The position numbers and the translations under genes were made by a program. Below the pieces are notes generated by a model. It saw only the letters and a list, made by a program, of their open reading frames with translations. It was not told the origin of the DNA and did not search any database. Shown one piece after another: positions 53,148 to 62,478 of a stretch of 64,000 bases of DNA (within the stretch, counting starts at the first letter, position 1; every line of letters begins with the position of its first letter). The DNA is taken from the NCBI RefSeq assembly GCF_000285575.1, contig NZ_HE611050.1, forward strand, positions 268,521 to 332,520. The letters are read 5' to 3'. The DNA is from Clostridium senegalense JC122 (GTDB taxonomy: Bacteria > Bacillota > Clostridia > Clostridiales > Clostridiaceae).

Positions 53148-53639
53148 TTATTTTAGACCATATTTACTAAAAACTAATGAACTAATTTTTTCTTCATAAC
53201 CTTCATTTATAAATCCCAACTTTAACATGAGATTTTTACTTGCAATATTTTCTTTTTCAACGCAAGCCACAAATTCATGTTTATCATAATGCTTATGTAA
53301 TTCTTTAATTAATGCTGAAAGTAATTCATAAGCAAAACCTTGCCTATGGTATTTATATGAAATTGTATATCCTAGTGAAATAGTTCGATTTTCTATAGAA
53401 ATAAAAATATCTCCAACAATTTCATTTGTTTTTTTGAAAATAATAGCCAAACGCTTTTTGCCTATAGAAAACAAATCATCATTTTTACTCTTTTCAATAA
53501 GCTTTGTTAAATTTTTATTATCTTTAAATTGACCTCGTTGAAATTTTGAGCATAAATCATTACTTCTATAGTCTACTAATTCTTCTAAATCCTTAATTTC
53601 AAAATTTCTTAAAGCCAATCTTTTAGTTTCAAAATACAT
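53148..53639 (-). CDS. GNAT acetyltransferase, RimJ/RimL type
   Basis: Protein of about 163 residues beginning YFETKRLALRNFEIKDLEEL, the standard RimJ/RimL start. The ATG at 53639 follows GGTGAGA. ISYKYHRQGFAYELLSALIK (about residues 88-107) is the acetyl-CoA loop and KENIASKNLMLKLGFINEGY the C-terminal segment. The frame stays open upstream for 51 more codons to 53792, and those residues do not resemble a GNAT; they may be a relic of a gene cut by the MITE copy at 53809. Confidence 0.82.
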   Translation of the reverse strand: MYFETKRLALRNFEIKDLEELVDYRSNDLCSKFQRGQFKDNKNLTKLIEKSKNDDLFSIGKKRLAIIFKKTNEIVGDIFISIENRTISLGYTISYKYHRQGFAYELLSALIKELHKHYDKHEFVACVEKENIASKNLMLKLGFINEGYEEKISSLVFSKYGLK

Positions 53640-53808
53640 AAATCTCACCACATTTACACTTTTTAAATTTTTGTTTGATTTTTTTGACCTAATCCAAGGA
53701 CTTTCCTTCTCCGGGTAGGCATAAGAATCATATGAAAATATATTTAGAGTTTCTTTAAAGATTTCACAGATTAGCACTTTAAATTCCTTCATTATTACTT
53801 TTTAATAC

Positions 53809-53967
53809 TATAGGGTTCCAAGTTGACTTTTAAAATTATCCATTCCAAAACTTGGATACCTAAAATAGTGAGACATGCTCAGAATCACTTAGAATTCAAC
53901 ACTGTATCTTGTATGAAAATATTTTAAAGTTATTGAATAAATTTAAATTTGAGCTTGTTTCCCTATA
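53809..53967 (-). repeat. MITE-like repeat, copy 4 (159 bp)
   Basis: Begins TATAGGGTTCCAAG and ends GTTTCCCTATA, in inverse orientation to copy 2 and closely similar to it. This and copy 2 are the best preserved copies and define the ends of the element. Confidence 0.85.
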
Positions 53968-54044
53968 TAAATTTGAAATTTTTAGGCTTAGCTTTACGCC
54001 TATGCTTGGAACTCTATATAATATTTATAAAATATATATGAAAT

Positions 54045-54419
54045 TCATTTTTTATATTTTATTTTATATTTATAAAATATATATTGTAATAAATTAATAG
54101 TAGTACATATCCAGGCAACAAAACTAACTAAAATAACATTTATATTATCGCTAAAGTATCTTAATGCATCCAAAAAATCTAATGACCAAATTATAAAAAA
54201 TACTACTGAAGTTCCACCTATGTAATCAATACTCCAATTAATTTTTCTATTTTTCTTTAAAGCTATTCTTACATATAAACAACTAATAATTAATATTCCT
54301 ACAGACCATAAACTGAAATTTATTAAATCCTTTGTTATAATAACTACTGGTATTTCGCTACCTAAAAGCATTCTATGAATAAATTCAAAAATTTTAGCTA
54401 TTAAAAATACAACACCCAT
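54045..54419 (-). CDS. Small hypothetical membrane protein
   Basis: Protein of 124 residues with four hydrophobic segments (about residues 3-18, 30-48, 66-84 and 92-114). The loops are short and there is no motif I recognise. AGGAGATT precedes the ATG. It stands alone between a MITE copy and the FAD oxidoreductase terminator. Confidence 0.55.
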   Translation of the reverse strand: MGVVFLIAKIFEFIHRMLLGSEIPVVIITKDLINFSLWSVGILIISCLYVRIALKKNRKINWSIDYIGGTSVVFFIIWSLDFLDALRYFSDNINVILVSFVAWICTTINLLQYIFYKYKIKYKK

Positions 54420-54540
54420 ATTCTAATCTCCTTATCATAATACTTATTTCCATAAAAATTTTAAAATTCCTTTATAATGTCATGTATATTATGGTTACAC
54501 TATAATATATAATTTTAAAAATAAAAATTATTTTCATAAA

Positions 54541-54588
54541 AATAAGCTATCACACAACTAACTTTAGTTAATTATGCAATGGCTTATT
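54541..54588 (-). terminator. Terminator of the FAD oxidoreductase operon
   Basis: Stem AATAAGC/GCTTATT enclosing an inner TAACT/AGTTA stem, with a T-rich flank, 23 bases after the stop codon. Confidence 0.55.
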
Positions 54589-54610
54589 ATTACTTTTTAT
54601 TTAATATTTT

Positions 54611-55888
54611 TTATATCAACTTTTCATTAAATATTCCATCTAAATTAAGTTTATTTACTCTATTATATATTTCATCTTTATCTATAGTGTATAACCCTAA
54701 TTTTTTCATTCTATTAAAGTACTCTGCACCTGCAAAGGTATATCTATTTCTTCGTCCTTCTTTTGTTTTCACTTTTTCATTAGCATAGGCTATTAAGTCT
54801 CCTATTGCTAATGCTCTTGGAAGTATTAACAGTGGCATTCCTAGGTAATTTCTTACTGCATTGTGTCCTGCGAGACTTCCTGTACATATGGCTTCTGTGT
54901 GACCTACAAATAACCCACTTTTCTCTCCGCCACAGAATAAATTTGAAAGTCCATCAACTTTCATATCATCACTTCTAGGTGCTACTGATAGATATCTTAT
55001 AGAATTTCCTTTTCCTCCTGCATATGGATCTACAAATTTGGCATTTTCTAATCCATGTATTTTTCTTAATTTTTCTAATGGATAATAAGAAGTCATAAGT
55101 TTTGCATGTCCTGTATCTAGTAATACTATATTTTCCGCAAACTCTTTTAGTGCATATTGTTGGCATACCTTTTGTTTTAATTTGTCTAAATTTATATCTT
55201 CTTTCGGTACTGTTAATACTACAACACCAGTTTCATCTAATTGTTTTACTATTTCATCTGAAAGAGTTTCTTTAGCTAATTTACAAGAACCACTAAATGC
55301 TCCATAAACATCTTCATCTCTTTCACCTTTTATATCTTCAATACCTGCTCTATAACTTATACTTATTCTTGGACCAAAAGATGGACACCTTAAAACACAC
55401 ATCGAACATCCATTTCCATATCTTAAACAATTACCCATTGGACCTGTAGAACCTGTGGTTTCAATAAAAACATCGCCTTCTATAAAGGAGCCATCATTAA
55501 TATAAACACCTTTTAATTTATCTCCATCTTTTTCTACATCTACTACTCTAGTTACAACTTTAATCTCTATATCAAGCCCTTCAACATATCTTCTTACATC
55601 TGGCTCAATTTTATTTACATCATAAAGCCAGGCATGCTTATGCCCTGGAAAATCTATATCTTTATGCCTTGTATTTCTATCTGTTATATTTATTAAATCC
55701 CCAGCACCTAAAGCTAATAATTCTTCTGCTGCTGTATATCTTCCGTTGTTTCTCATTATTCCTCCTACGTTTCCTAGTCCCAGTAATAAGTCTGTTTTTT
55801 CTATTAATGTAACATCTGCACCTGCTTTTTTTGCTGTTATTGCAGCAGCTACTCCAGACCATCCACCACCAATTACAACGACTTTCAC
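54611..55888 (-). CDS. FAD-dependent oxidoreductase, GidA/FixC-like
   Basis: Flavoprotein of 425 residues. The FAD-binding Rossmann motif is KVVVIGGGWSGVAAAITAKK at the N-terminus, and a Cys cluster CLRYGNGCSMCVLRCPSFGP (about residues 155-175) may bind iron-sulfur. SIRYLSVAPRSDDMKVDGLS and LFCGGEKSGLFVGHTEAICT in the C-terminal half are GidA-like. Its start overlaps the end of the next upstream gene by four bases. The two proteins probably act as one electron-transfer complex, but the substrate is unknown. Confidence 0.85.
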   Translation of the reverse strand: MKVVVIGGGWSGVAAAITAKKAGADVTLIEKTDLLLGLGNVGGIMRNNGRYTAAEELLALGAGDLINITDRNTRHKDIDFPGHKHAWLYDVNKIEPDVRRYVEGLDIEIKVVTRVVDVEKDGDKLKGVYINDGSFIEGDVFIETTGSTGPMGNCLRYGNGCSMCVLRCPSFGPRISISYRAGIEDIKGERDEDVYGAFSGSCKLAKETLSDEIVKQLDETGVVVLTVPKEDINLDKLKQKVCQQYALKEFAENIVLLDTGHAKLMTSYYPLEKLRKIHGLENAKFVDPYAGGKGNSIRYLSVAPRSDDMKVDGLSNLFCGGEKSGLFVGHTEAICTGSLAGHNAVRNYLGMPLLILPRALAIGDLIAYANEKVKTKEGRRNRYTFAGAEYFNRMKKLGLYTIDKDEIYNRVNKLNLDGIFNEKLI

Positions 55889-56880
55889 AGTGTTCTCCTC
55901 CCCTCTAAAATGTACTTAGGTTCAGTTTGTATTTTGCACAATCTTCTTAGTTTGTCATCATTATTTATTCTTGTACAACAACCACAAACCCCTTCACCAC
56001 AACACATTTTTTCATTATTACTGCAAGAAAACTTAATATCCTTGTCATGGGCTTCTACAATTCTCATAATCTGGTAATTCAAAATATCTGCTGCATCGCA
56101 ATGTACTATTGAAATATCATTTTCATTTAATATATTCTCTAAAACTTTTTTAAATTTCCCACTTAATAATCCACCAGGTATTATGCTGGTACTTTCTATA
56201 ACTTTATCTGAATATTTTGTCAGTTTATCTTTTATAAATATATTTTCAAATGGACTTTTATCTATTATAGTTATAATTTTGTTTTCATTATGATGCAACC
56301 ACTCTATAACTGGAATCATAGGTGCCTGTCCTATGCCCCTTGCAATAAGTAAACATTGCTTTTTCTTAGTTTCTAAAATTGATTTCACACCTAAAATACC
56401 ATTCCAAAAAGGTCCTTTAACCAATAAATAATCATCTTTATTAGCTTTTGCTAGTTCTTTTGTCTTTAATCCCTTTAATTCAACTGCAAAAGTTAAAGTA
56501 CTATTTTCTCCATCATTCTCCATGATAGAAATAGGTGTGTCATAATTGCTTTCTGTATCTTCTCTTCGTAAAAATACAAAACTTCCTGGACTAGCAAGCT
56601 CACTAACAAGTTTATCACTAGCAGATATTTTTAATATCAATATTTTATCTTCTAATATTTCTTTATATAAAACTTTGCATCTTTGATATTTTCTTCCCGG
56701 TTTACTTTTAAAATTATTTGTAACAAATTCTTGGTAGATGCAAACCCCATTCCAATTGCAACAGTCACAAAAGTCTTTGCCATCTAGATGTGAACATAGT
56801 ATACAATTACCAGACTCCGCCAAATGACAGGGACAAAATTCACTGCCGCAGTCTATGCAAGTATAAGGTTCATAACTCAT
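55885..56880 (-). CDS. Iron-sulfur flavoprotein reductase subunit (PyrK/sulfide dehydrogenase-like)
   Basis: Protein of 331 residues. Its first 55 residues hold about twelve Cys (CIDCGSEFCPCHLAESGNC, CDCCNWNGVC), probably one or two metal clusters. A ferredoxin-reductase-like FAD/NAD domain follows (about 65-270, SPGSFVFLRRED and LLIARGIGQAPMIPVIEWLH). The C-terminal CGEGVCGCCTR is a [2Fe-2S] motif like that of PyrK. It is the electron-input partner of the FAD oxidoreductase encoded downstream. GGAGGTTTTGAA precedes its ATG. Confidence 0.85.
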   Translation of the reverse strand: MSYEPYTCIDCGSEFCPCHLAESGNCILCSHLDGKDFCDCCNWNGVCIYQEFVTNNFKSKPGRKYQRCKVLYKEILEDKILILKISASDKLVSELASPGSFVFLRREDTESNYDTPISIMENDGENSTLTFAVELKGLKTKELAKANKDDYLLVKGPFWNGILGVKSILETKKKQCLLIARGIGQAPMIPVIEWLHHNENKIITIIDKSPFENIFIKDKLTKYSDKVIESTSIIPGGLLSGKFKKVLENILNENDISIVHCDAADILNYQIMRIVEAHDKDIKFSCSNNEKMCCGEGVCGCCTRINNDDKLRRLCKIQTEPKYILEGRRTL

Positions 56881-56966
56881 TTCAAAACCTCCTATAATAC
56901 TCTACTATTAGAATATTTACATCATAAGTATTTTGTTACATTTTATAACTAAAACCACAAAATAAA

Positions 56967-56990
56967 AAATTGCCTTATATAAGGCAATTT
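56967..56990 (-). terminator. Terminator of the D,D-carboxypeptidase gene
   Basis: Stem AAATTGCCTTA/TAAGGCAATTT with almost no loop, directly after the gene at 56998. Confidence 0.75.
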
Positions 56991-56997
56991 AATAATT

Positions 56998-58113
56998 TTA
57001 GTTTAATAATTTTTCTTTTATTATTTTATATATAGGTTTTTTCTCTATTTCATTTTGAGATAACATATATTCATAAACTATTTTTCCATTTTCATCACTT
57101 ACTCTAACAGTTCCTATTTTTTCTTCTTTATTTATTGGCGCTTTTAAATTTTGGGGCACATCTACTTCTATGTTTAATTTTTCATCTTCTTTAACTGGAA
57201 GAATTACATCTTTTCTACTTATTAGATTTAGCTTTCCATCACCATTTTCTACTTCTATGGTCTTTAGCACTTCGCCCTTGGAAATTACTTTTTTATAATC
57301 ATAAGTTTCATCTACATAATTAAAAATTTTTCTTGTTTCTTCCCATCTAGGAGTACAATTTAAAGTTACTATTATTATATCTCCCTCTTTCATTTTTACT
57401 GATGAAACAAGACATTTTCCAGCACCTCCAGTATATCCTGTCTTTACGCCATTAGCGTTAGGCATTTGATATAAAAGTTTATTTATATTTTGATAATCCC
57501 TTGTAAATCCATGTTTTGATTTATCTATTGATTTTGAAGATACAATTTCATGAAAAATAGGGTTTTCTTTAGCTTTTTTAGTTGCTATAGCTAAATCATA
57601 AGCTGTTGAATAATGATTTTGACTATCAAGACCATGTGGAGACTCAAAATGAGAATCTAACATTCCTATTTGAATACAATATTCATTCATAATATTACAA
57701 AATCCTTCTACAGATCCTCCAATACCTTCTGCTATTGCTATTGCTGCATCATTTCCTGATTTAAACATAAGTCCATATAACAATTCATATAATGTAATCT
57801 TTTCTCCAGCTTTATATCCAACTGTAGACCCTCTTATTGCTGCTGAATTTTTTGAAATAGTAAATTCCTCTTCTAAATCACCATAACTTAATGCTACTAA
57901 AGCAGTTACTATTTTTGTAGTGCTCGCCACTGGTACTAAGGAACGAGAATTTTGTTCAAATAGTACCCTTCCACTTAAACTATCTACTGCAATTGCACTT
58001 CCTGCATCCACTCTTAACTTTTTAGGACTTGCATAACATACAGTACTAAACATTTTAATAATAAGAATTGCTACAAGTATTACTGAAAGAGATTTTATAT
58101 GTATTTTTTTCAT
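56998..58113 (-). CDS. D-alanyl-D-alanine carboxypeptidase (DacF-type)
   Basis: Penicillin-binding protein of about 371 residues that trims the terminal D-Ala of peptidoglycan stems. It has a signal peptide (about residues 1-28), the SxxK motif ASTTKIVTALVALSYG, the SxN motif KSGNDAAIAIAE and KTG in GVKTGYTGGAG. A C-terminal beta domain follows. The ATG at 58113 is chosen from the GAGGTGAGAAG site. A close relative lies at 62479-63690. DacF-type enzymes work in sporulation and vegetative wall growth. Confidence 0.93.
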   Translation of the reverse strand: MKKIHIKSLSVILVAILIIKMFSTVCYASPKKLRVDAGSAIAVDSLSGRVLFEQNSRSLVPVASTTKIVTALVALSYGDLEEEFTISKNSAAIRGSTVGYKAGEKITLYELLYGLMFKSGNDAAIAIAEGIGGSVEGFCNIMNEYCIQIGMLDSHFESPHGLDSQNHYSTAYDLAIATKKAKENPIFHEIVSSKSIDKSKHGFTRDYQNINKLLYQMPNANGVKTGYTGGAGKCLVSSVKMKEGDIIIVTLNCTPRWEETRKIFNYVDETYDYKKVISKGEVLKTIEVENGDGKLNLISRKDVILPVKEDEKLNIEVDVPQNLKAPINKEEKIGTVRVSDENGKIVYEYMLSQNEIEKKPIYKIIKEKLLN

Positions 58114-58242
58114 TCTTCTCACCTCTATATATTACTTTGAAAATTATGCTAAATGTGAATATTATTTCCCAATATGGTTAGCATAACTTATAGCTATTTG
58201 ATTATAAATTTAAAACCTTATTTTATTTATTGGAGGATACTT

Positions 58243-58826
58243 ATGAATTATTTTTTATTTATTTTAGCAATAATATTAGCAATATTATTTTGTCCTATTC
58301 CTCTAAAATTAAAACTTAAATATATAAATAAAAAACTAGAAATTTTTATTTATAAAAAAATTTAAATTTAGATAAAAAATCTAAATCTAATAAGAAAAAT
58401 ATAGAGAAAAAAGAGGAAAAATATAAAGAAAGTGGCATTAAAAGAAAATTATCAAAAGATAAACTTCCTTCAATATATATAAAAAGTTTATTAAATGATT
58501 TGACTTATAATAAATTCAAAATGAAAATGAAAATGAAATCAAAAGTTAACTATTCACTTCCAGATGCAGCACACACTGCCATTCTTTACGGATATGCTCA
58601 TCAAGGTTTTGTATTTTTGCAATTAATTTTAAAACTCTTTTTTAAAGTTAAGGACTTTAAATATGATTTAAATTATGAGTTTAATAAATATTACATTAAT
58701 GTGGAAATAGAGTGTATATTTTTTATAAGTTTAGCAAAAATTATATATATATGCTTTTTAGTATTTAAAAACATAAAAAGAAAAGATAAAGATAACGATA
58801 ACGTTAAAATTTCACAACCAGTATAA
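58243..58826 (+). pseudogene. DUF2953 (YtfI-like) protein, one frameshift
   Basis: TGGAGGATACTT precedes the ATG. The first frame (LFILAIILAILFCPIPLKLK) stops at 58364; with one extra A in the 7-A run (58354-58360) the frame continues to 58826 for a total of 194 residues. The second part contains NYSLPDAAHTAILYGYAHQG and FNKYYINVEIECIFFISLAK, both typical of DUF2953. This family is encoded next to ytfJ in spore formers. Again a single-base homopolymer loss, so the break may be artefactual. Confidence 0.7.
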
Positions 58827-58884
58827 GTTGTTAAGTAATAAATTTATGTATTACTTAACTTGCTGTTAAGGAGGAGTTTATAAA

Positions 58885-59343
58885 ATGGATAATCATCCAA
58901 TAGAAAATCTTATGAAAGCAACCATGGAAAATATAAAAGATATGATCGATGTTGATACAATTGTAGGTAAACCTGTTACTGCTTATGATGGTACAGTTAT
59001 AATACCTATATCTAAAGTTTCCTTTGGATTTGGATCTGGTGGATCAGAATTCGAAACTGACAAAAATAAAAATTCTATAAATAATCCTTTTGGTGGTGGT
59101 TCTGGTGCAGGAATAAGTATTAAACCAGTGGGTTTTTTAGTAGTTAAAGGTGATTCTGTAAGATTGCTTTCAGTAGACCACAATAATAGTTATGATAAAT
59201 TAATAGATAGTATACCTCAAATTTTTGATATGGTAAAAGACCTTTTCAAAAAAGATGATGATTATAAAGAGGATACTAAAAATAATAAAAAATGTTGTTG
59301 TGACAATGATGAGTTTGGTACAATAGATGACTTAGATATATAA
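58885..59343 (+). CDS. ytfJ: Sporulation protein YtfJ (GerW family)
   Basis: Protein of 152 residues. HPIENLMKATMENIKDMIDV at the N-terminus, GKPVTAYDGTVIIPISKVSF and a Gly-rich loop (GFGSGGSEF ... GGGSGAGISIKPVGFLVV) are the GerW/YtfJ signature. The C-terminus is acidic with a CCC-type run (KKCCCDNDE). AAGGAGGAG precedes the ATG. It lies after the DUF2953 gene and converges on scpB, which is the usual clostridial neighbourhood. Confidence 0.93.
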   Translation: MDNHPIENLMKATMENIKDMIDVDTIVGKPVTAYDGTVIIPISKVSFGFGSGGSEFETDKNKNSINNPFGGGSGAGISIKPVGFLVVKGDSVRLLSVDHNNSYDKLIDSIPQIFDMVKDLFKKDDDYKEDTKNNKKCCCDNDEFGTIDDLDI

Positions 59344-59364
59344 ATATATCTCCTTTCATAAAAT

Positions 59365-59389
59365 AAAGCAGTAACTAAGTTACTGCTTT
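59365..59389. terminator. Bidirectional terminator between ytfJ and scpB
   Basis: Stem AAAGCAGTAACT/AGTTACTGCTTT with T-runs on both strands. Confidence 0.8.
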
Positions 59390-59408
59390 ATTTTAATCTT
59401 TAATTATA

Positions 59409-60014
59409 TTAAACTGTTTCAATTTCTTCTTTGCTTTCAATCTCTTCTACATTAAAAGTTTCTAAAGAAGGAAGCTCATCTATATTTCCAAAATCAAAGT
59501 ATTTTAGGAATTCATCTGTTGTACCATATAAATTAGGTCGTCCAACAACATCTTTTTTTCCACTTTCTTTTATAAGATTTTTATCTATAAGGGTATATAT
59601 AGCTCTATCACTTTTCACCCCTCTAATTTCTTCAATCTCTACTCTCGTTATAGGCTGTCTATATGCTATTATAGCTAAAGTCTCTAAAGCTGCTTGGGAT
59701 AAAGATTGTCTTACATTAGTTTTTAATAATTTTTGTATGTAACTAGAGTTTCTTGGTTTAGTTACAAATTGATATTCCTTATGATTTTTTATTATTTTAA
59801 TACCTCTACTTTCGTCTTCCTTATATATCTTCATAATCTCTTTCATAAGCTTCTCTGTATATTCTACAGAACATTCTATTATTGAAGCTATAGATGATAA
59901 ACTTATAGGATCTCCACTAGCATAAAGCAGTGACTCTATTATTGAAAAATATACCTTCTTATGTGAAACTTCTTCGATTTCTAATTGCTCTTTATGCAAA
60001 TTATTCATCTTCAT
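59409..60014 (-). CDS. scpB: Segregation and condensation protein B
   Basis: Protein of 201 residues, the winged-helix subunit of the SMC-ScpAB condensin that organises the chromosome. [20 protein letters not shown] at the N-terminus, [20 protein letters not shown] with the following [20 protein letters not shown] and [18 protein letters not shown] are the family hallmarks. It overlaps scpA by 14 bases. Length and motifs are normal. Confidence 0.96.
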   Translation of the reverse strand: MKMNNLHKEQLEIEEVSHKKVYFSIIESLLYASGDPISLSSIASIIECSVEYTEKLMKEIMKIYKEDESRGIKIIKNHKEYQFVTKPRNSSYIQKLLKTNVRQSLSQAALETLAIIAYRQPITRVEIEEIRGVKSDRAIYTLIDKNLIKESGKKDVVGRPNLYGTTDEFLKYFDFGNIDELPSLETFNVEEIESKEEIETV

Positions 60015-60771
60015 CTATCCTTTCTATATCATCTACTCTTTCTACATATATATCTGAGAAACTTTTTTCCTGTATAACATTTACCGTTTTTATTTTAATA
60101 AGTTCTAACAGTGCTAAAAAAGTTACTATTGCTTCACTTTTACTTTTATATCCTTTTATAAGCCTTGAAAAATGTATCTTAGGATAAGTTTTCATAAGAG
60201 TTGTAATTTCTGTCATCTTATCCTCTATTTTAAAGGTTTCAATTTTTATTTTGTCTTCAAAAAAATCTCCCTTTTCATTCATTTTATTAAAGTAATTATT
60301 CATCAACTCATTATATAAATTATATAAATCAAGCATTGTTCTGTTTTTTAATAAATCTGCAATAGTTTCTTTTTTAGGATTTTTCTCTTCTATTATTTCT
60401 GGTTTTTTACTAAATACAGCTCCAGTTTCTAACTGTCTTTCACCTAAAAACTCAGCTACCATTTTGTATTTTTTGTATTGAATTAGTTTTTTCATAAGCT
60501 CCTTTGCTGCATCTTCTTCATTTTCATACTCTTCCACTTTAGGTTTAGGCAATAACAGCTTGGACTTTATTTCTATTAAAGTTGCTGCAATAACAATAAA
60601 CTCAGAAGTTATTTCTAAGTCCATCTCTTGCATAGTTTTTAAGTAACCTAAATACTGATTAGTTATTTCTAATATTTTTATATCATATATACTCATTTCA
60701 TTTTTCTTAATTAAATGGAGTAATAAATCAAAGGGGCCTTCAAAATTTGTTATTTTTATACTTAACGACAT
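60001..60771 (-). CDS. scpA: Segregation and condensation protein A
   Basis: Kleisin subunit of about 256 residues that bridges SMC heads and binds ScpB. It starts [20 protein letters not shown], with the N-terminal helix [20 protein letters not shown] and C-terminal [20 protein letters not shown] then [19 protein letters not shown]. The ATG at 60771 is chosen for the AAAGGATGAG site and the conserved N-terminus; the frame is open to 60828. Confidence 0.96.
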   Translation of the reverse strand: MSLSIKITNFEGPFDLLLHLIKKNEMSIYDIKILEITNQYLGYLKTMQEMDLEITSEFIVIAATLIEIKSKLLLPKPKVEEYENEEDAAKELMKKLIQYKKYKMVAEFLGERQLETGAVFSKKPEIIEEKNPKKETIADLLKNRTMLDLYNLYNELMNNYFNKMNEKGDFFEDKIKIETFKIEDKMTEITTLMKTYPKIHFSRLIKGYKSKSEAIVTFLALLELIKIKTVNVIQEKSFSDIYVERVDDIERIDEDE

Positions 60772-60999
60772 ATAAAACTCATCCTTTATAAGAATATAAA
60801 ACCAAATTATATAATAAGATTTAAACATACATTATTAATCTTACATTAAATATTATGACTTTATAAATTTCTTTTTTCATATTTTCTAATTATACCACAT
60901 GAAATTATTTAGTAAAAGAATAGACTTTATTGTGTCTTTATGTAGTTAAAAAAGTTATAGATATTAACTTTTTATAATATCCATAACCTTATATATAAT

Positions 61000-62241
61000 T
61001 TAACTTTCTTTTTTTAATTTATCAATCAATTTTTTAGGATTTACAATTTTTTTAATCTCATATTCTTTATCATTCTTTTTAATTTTTAAAACATCGCCAG
61101 TTTCCAACGCAGTATTCCAAAATACCTCTGGTGTAATATCTGGTTCAACCTGACAAGCCAATGCATATAGTCCTGCAATATATGGTGAACACCAACTCCA
61201 ACCACCTTGAGAATAAAAAACATACTCTTCTTTTCCTGTTTCACTTGCAAGTGTTCTTGAATCCATTGGAATAAATAATACTTCACTATCTTTTAAACCT
61301 TTAATTCTAATATTATAAAATTTATCATTATCATCAAAAAAAAGCTTTTCGCTATAGCAATTAGGTTTATAAGATGAAATTTCATCTGTATTACTCAATA
61401 TATCTCTTCCAAGTCCATCATAAGCAAATCCATAGGTGTTTTTTAAAGATGATGAAACCACAAATATATTTTTATCTTTTGCTCTTTTTACAGCATCCAT
61501 AAACTCTTCGTATCCTTTTTCTTTAGGATTAACTCCTATAGAAAGAGAAATAACTCTAATTTTTTTATTTTCTTCTAAAGTTTCATTTACCTTTAAAATT
61601 TTATCAATAGCCTTTACTAACCATACGAAATTCATCTCAACACTTCCAGACCTGTTATCTCTATCTTCCCAACTTGTTGAAACATAATATAAATCTGCAT
61701 TTGGTGCTACTCCTACAGTTTCTCCTACAGCAATAGATGCCACTCCCGCTCCATGCATAGTAGGTGAATTTTCAAAACTATGAAATTCTTCATAGTACTT
61801 AAGATTATCCTTATATTCCACATGATCCTTTAATAACATCCCATCAATTATTGCAATTCCAACATTCTCTCCTTTAATTCCACTTTTGTGAATGGTTTTT
61901 ACTCCTAAGCCGGGATTCTTTCCATATTTAATTATTTTCTTAGGTTTATATTCTTTAGGAAGTTTTTTAGGCCACTTTGTAATAGTATCAAATGATGCAT
62001 GAACTAAATTATCAGCTTCATCACTTAAATCTAACTGTGATAAATCCTTCCCCCTTACATCAACCTGAAATGATCCATAATTATTAGGATCATATTGTGG
62101 TAACTCTGTTAATTTGGGTATAGAATTTGTGTAACTAGCTTCATTTTTATTTAAAAAAGTCTGAACACTATTCAAATCTCTATTACATCCACCAGTAAAT
62201 ATAATTGTAGATATCAATAATATAATAAAACTTTTTCTCAT
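61000..62241 (-). CDS. Divergent subtilisin-family (S8) lipoprotein
   Basis: Protein of 413 residues with a lipobox (IIFTGGC, Cys about residue 19), so it is probably anchored outside the membrane. The S8 triad is recognisable but altered: Asp in VGIAIIDGMLL, His in MHGAGVASIAVGE, and Ser in GGWSWCSPYIAGLYAL (about residues 345-360), where the usual GTSMA is GWSWC. The oxyanion Asn region (VVSSSLKNTYG) is also altered. Activity is therefore uncertain. A deleted MITE copy lies just upstream of its start region. Confidence 0.82.
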   Translation of the reverse strand: MRKSFIILLISTIIFTGGCNRDLNSVQTFLNKNEASYTNSIPKLTELPQYDPNNYGSFQVDVRGKDLSQLDLSDEADNLVHASFDTITKWPKKLPKEYKPKKIIKYGKNPGLGVKTIHKSGIKGENVGIAIIDGMLLKDHVEYKDNLKYYEEFHSFENSPTMHGAGVASIAVGETVGVAPNADLYYVSTSWEDRDNRSGSVEMNFVWLVKAIDKILKVNETLEENKKIRVISLSIGVNPKEKGYEEFMDAVKRAKDKNIFVVSSSLKNTYGFAYDGLGRDILSNTDEISSYKPNCYSEKLFFDDNDKFYNIRIKGLKDSEVLFIPMDSRTLASETGKEEYVFYSQGGWSWCSPYIAGLYALACQVEPDITPEVFWNTALETGDVLKIKKNDKEYEIKKIVNPKKLIDKLKKES

Positions 62242-62259
62242 AGTTCCCCCTCATACTTA

Positions 62260-62318
62260 TATAGTTTTTATATTTTAAAGTTATTAAATAAATTTAAATT
62301 GGAGCTTATTTCCCTATA
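62260..62318 (-). repeat. MITE-like repeat, copy 5 (59 bp, internally deleted)
   Basis: The right part (TTTTAAAGTTATTAAATAAA, then TTTAAATTGGAGCTTATTTC then CCTATA) matches the other copies, while the left end survives only as TATAG. It lies 19 bases upstream of the subtilase gene start. Confidence 0.65.
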
Positions 62319-62433
62319 TAACTCTTTACTACAATAATTTTATAGTATCATATATAAGCTAACTAACTAATTTTAAATCCAAATATTAACATTTTGTTTA
62401 GAATATTTATTTTTAAAATCTCTCATTATAAAA

Positions 62434-62454
62434 AGGGATACCAAAAGTATCCCT
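62434..62454 (-). terminator. Terminator of the second D,D-carboxypeptidase gene
   Basis: Stem AGGGATAC/GTATCCCT with a 5-base loop and T-run on the minus strand. The 62319-62433 gap shows nothing else. Confidence 0.75.
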
Positions 62455-62478
62455 AATTTAATATTATAAACTTATGCT

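Noticed and set aside
53640-53792. 51-codon N-terminal extension of the GNAT gene at 53148
   Set aside because: It does not resemble GNAT proteins, and a good ribosome binding site marks the ATG at 53639.
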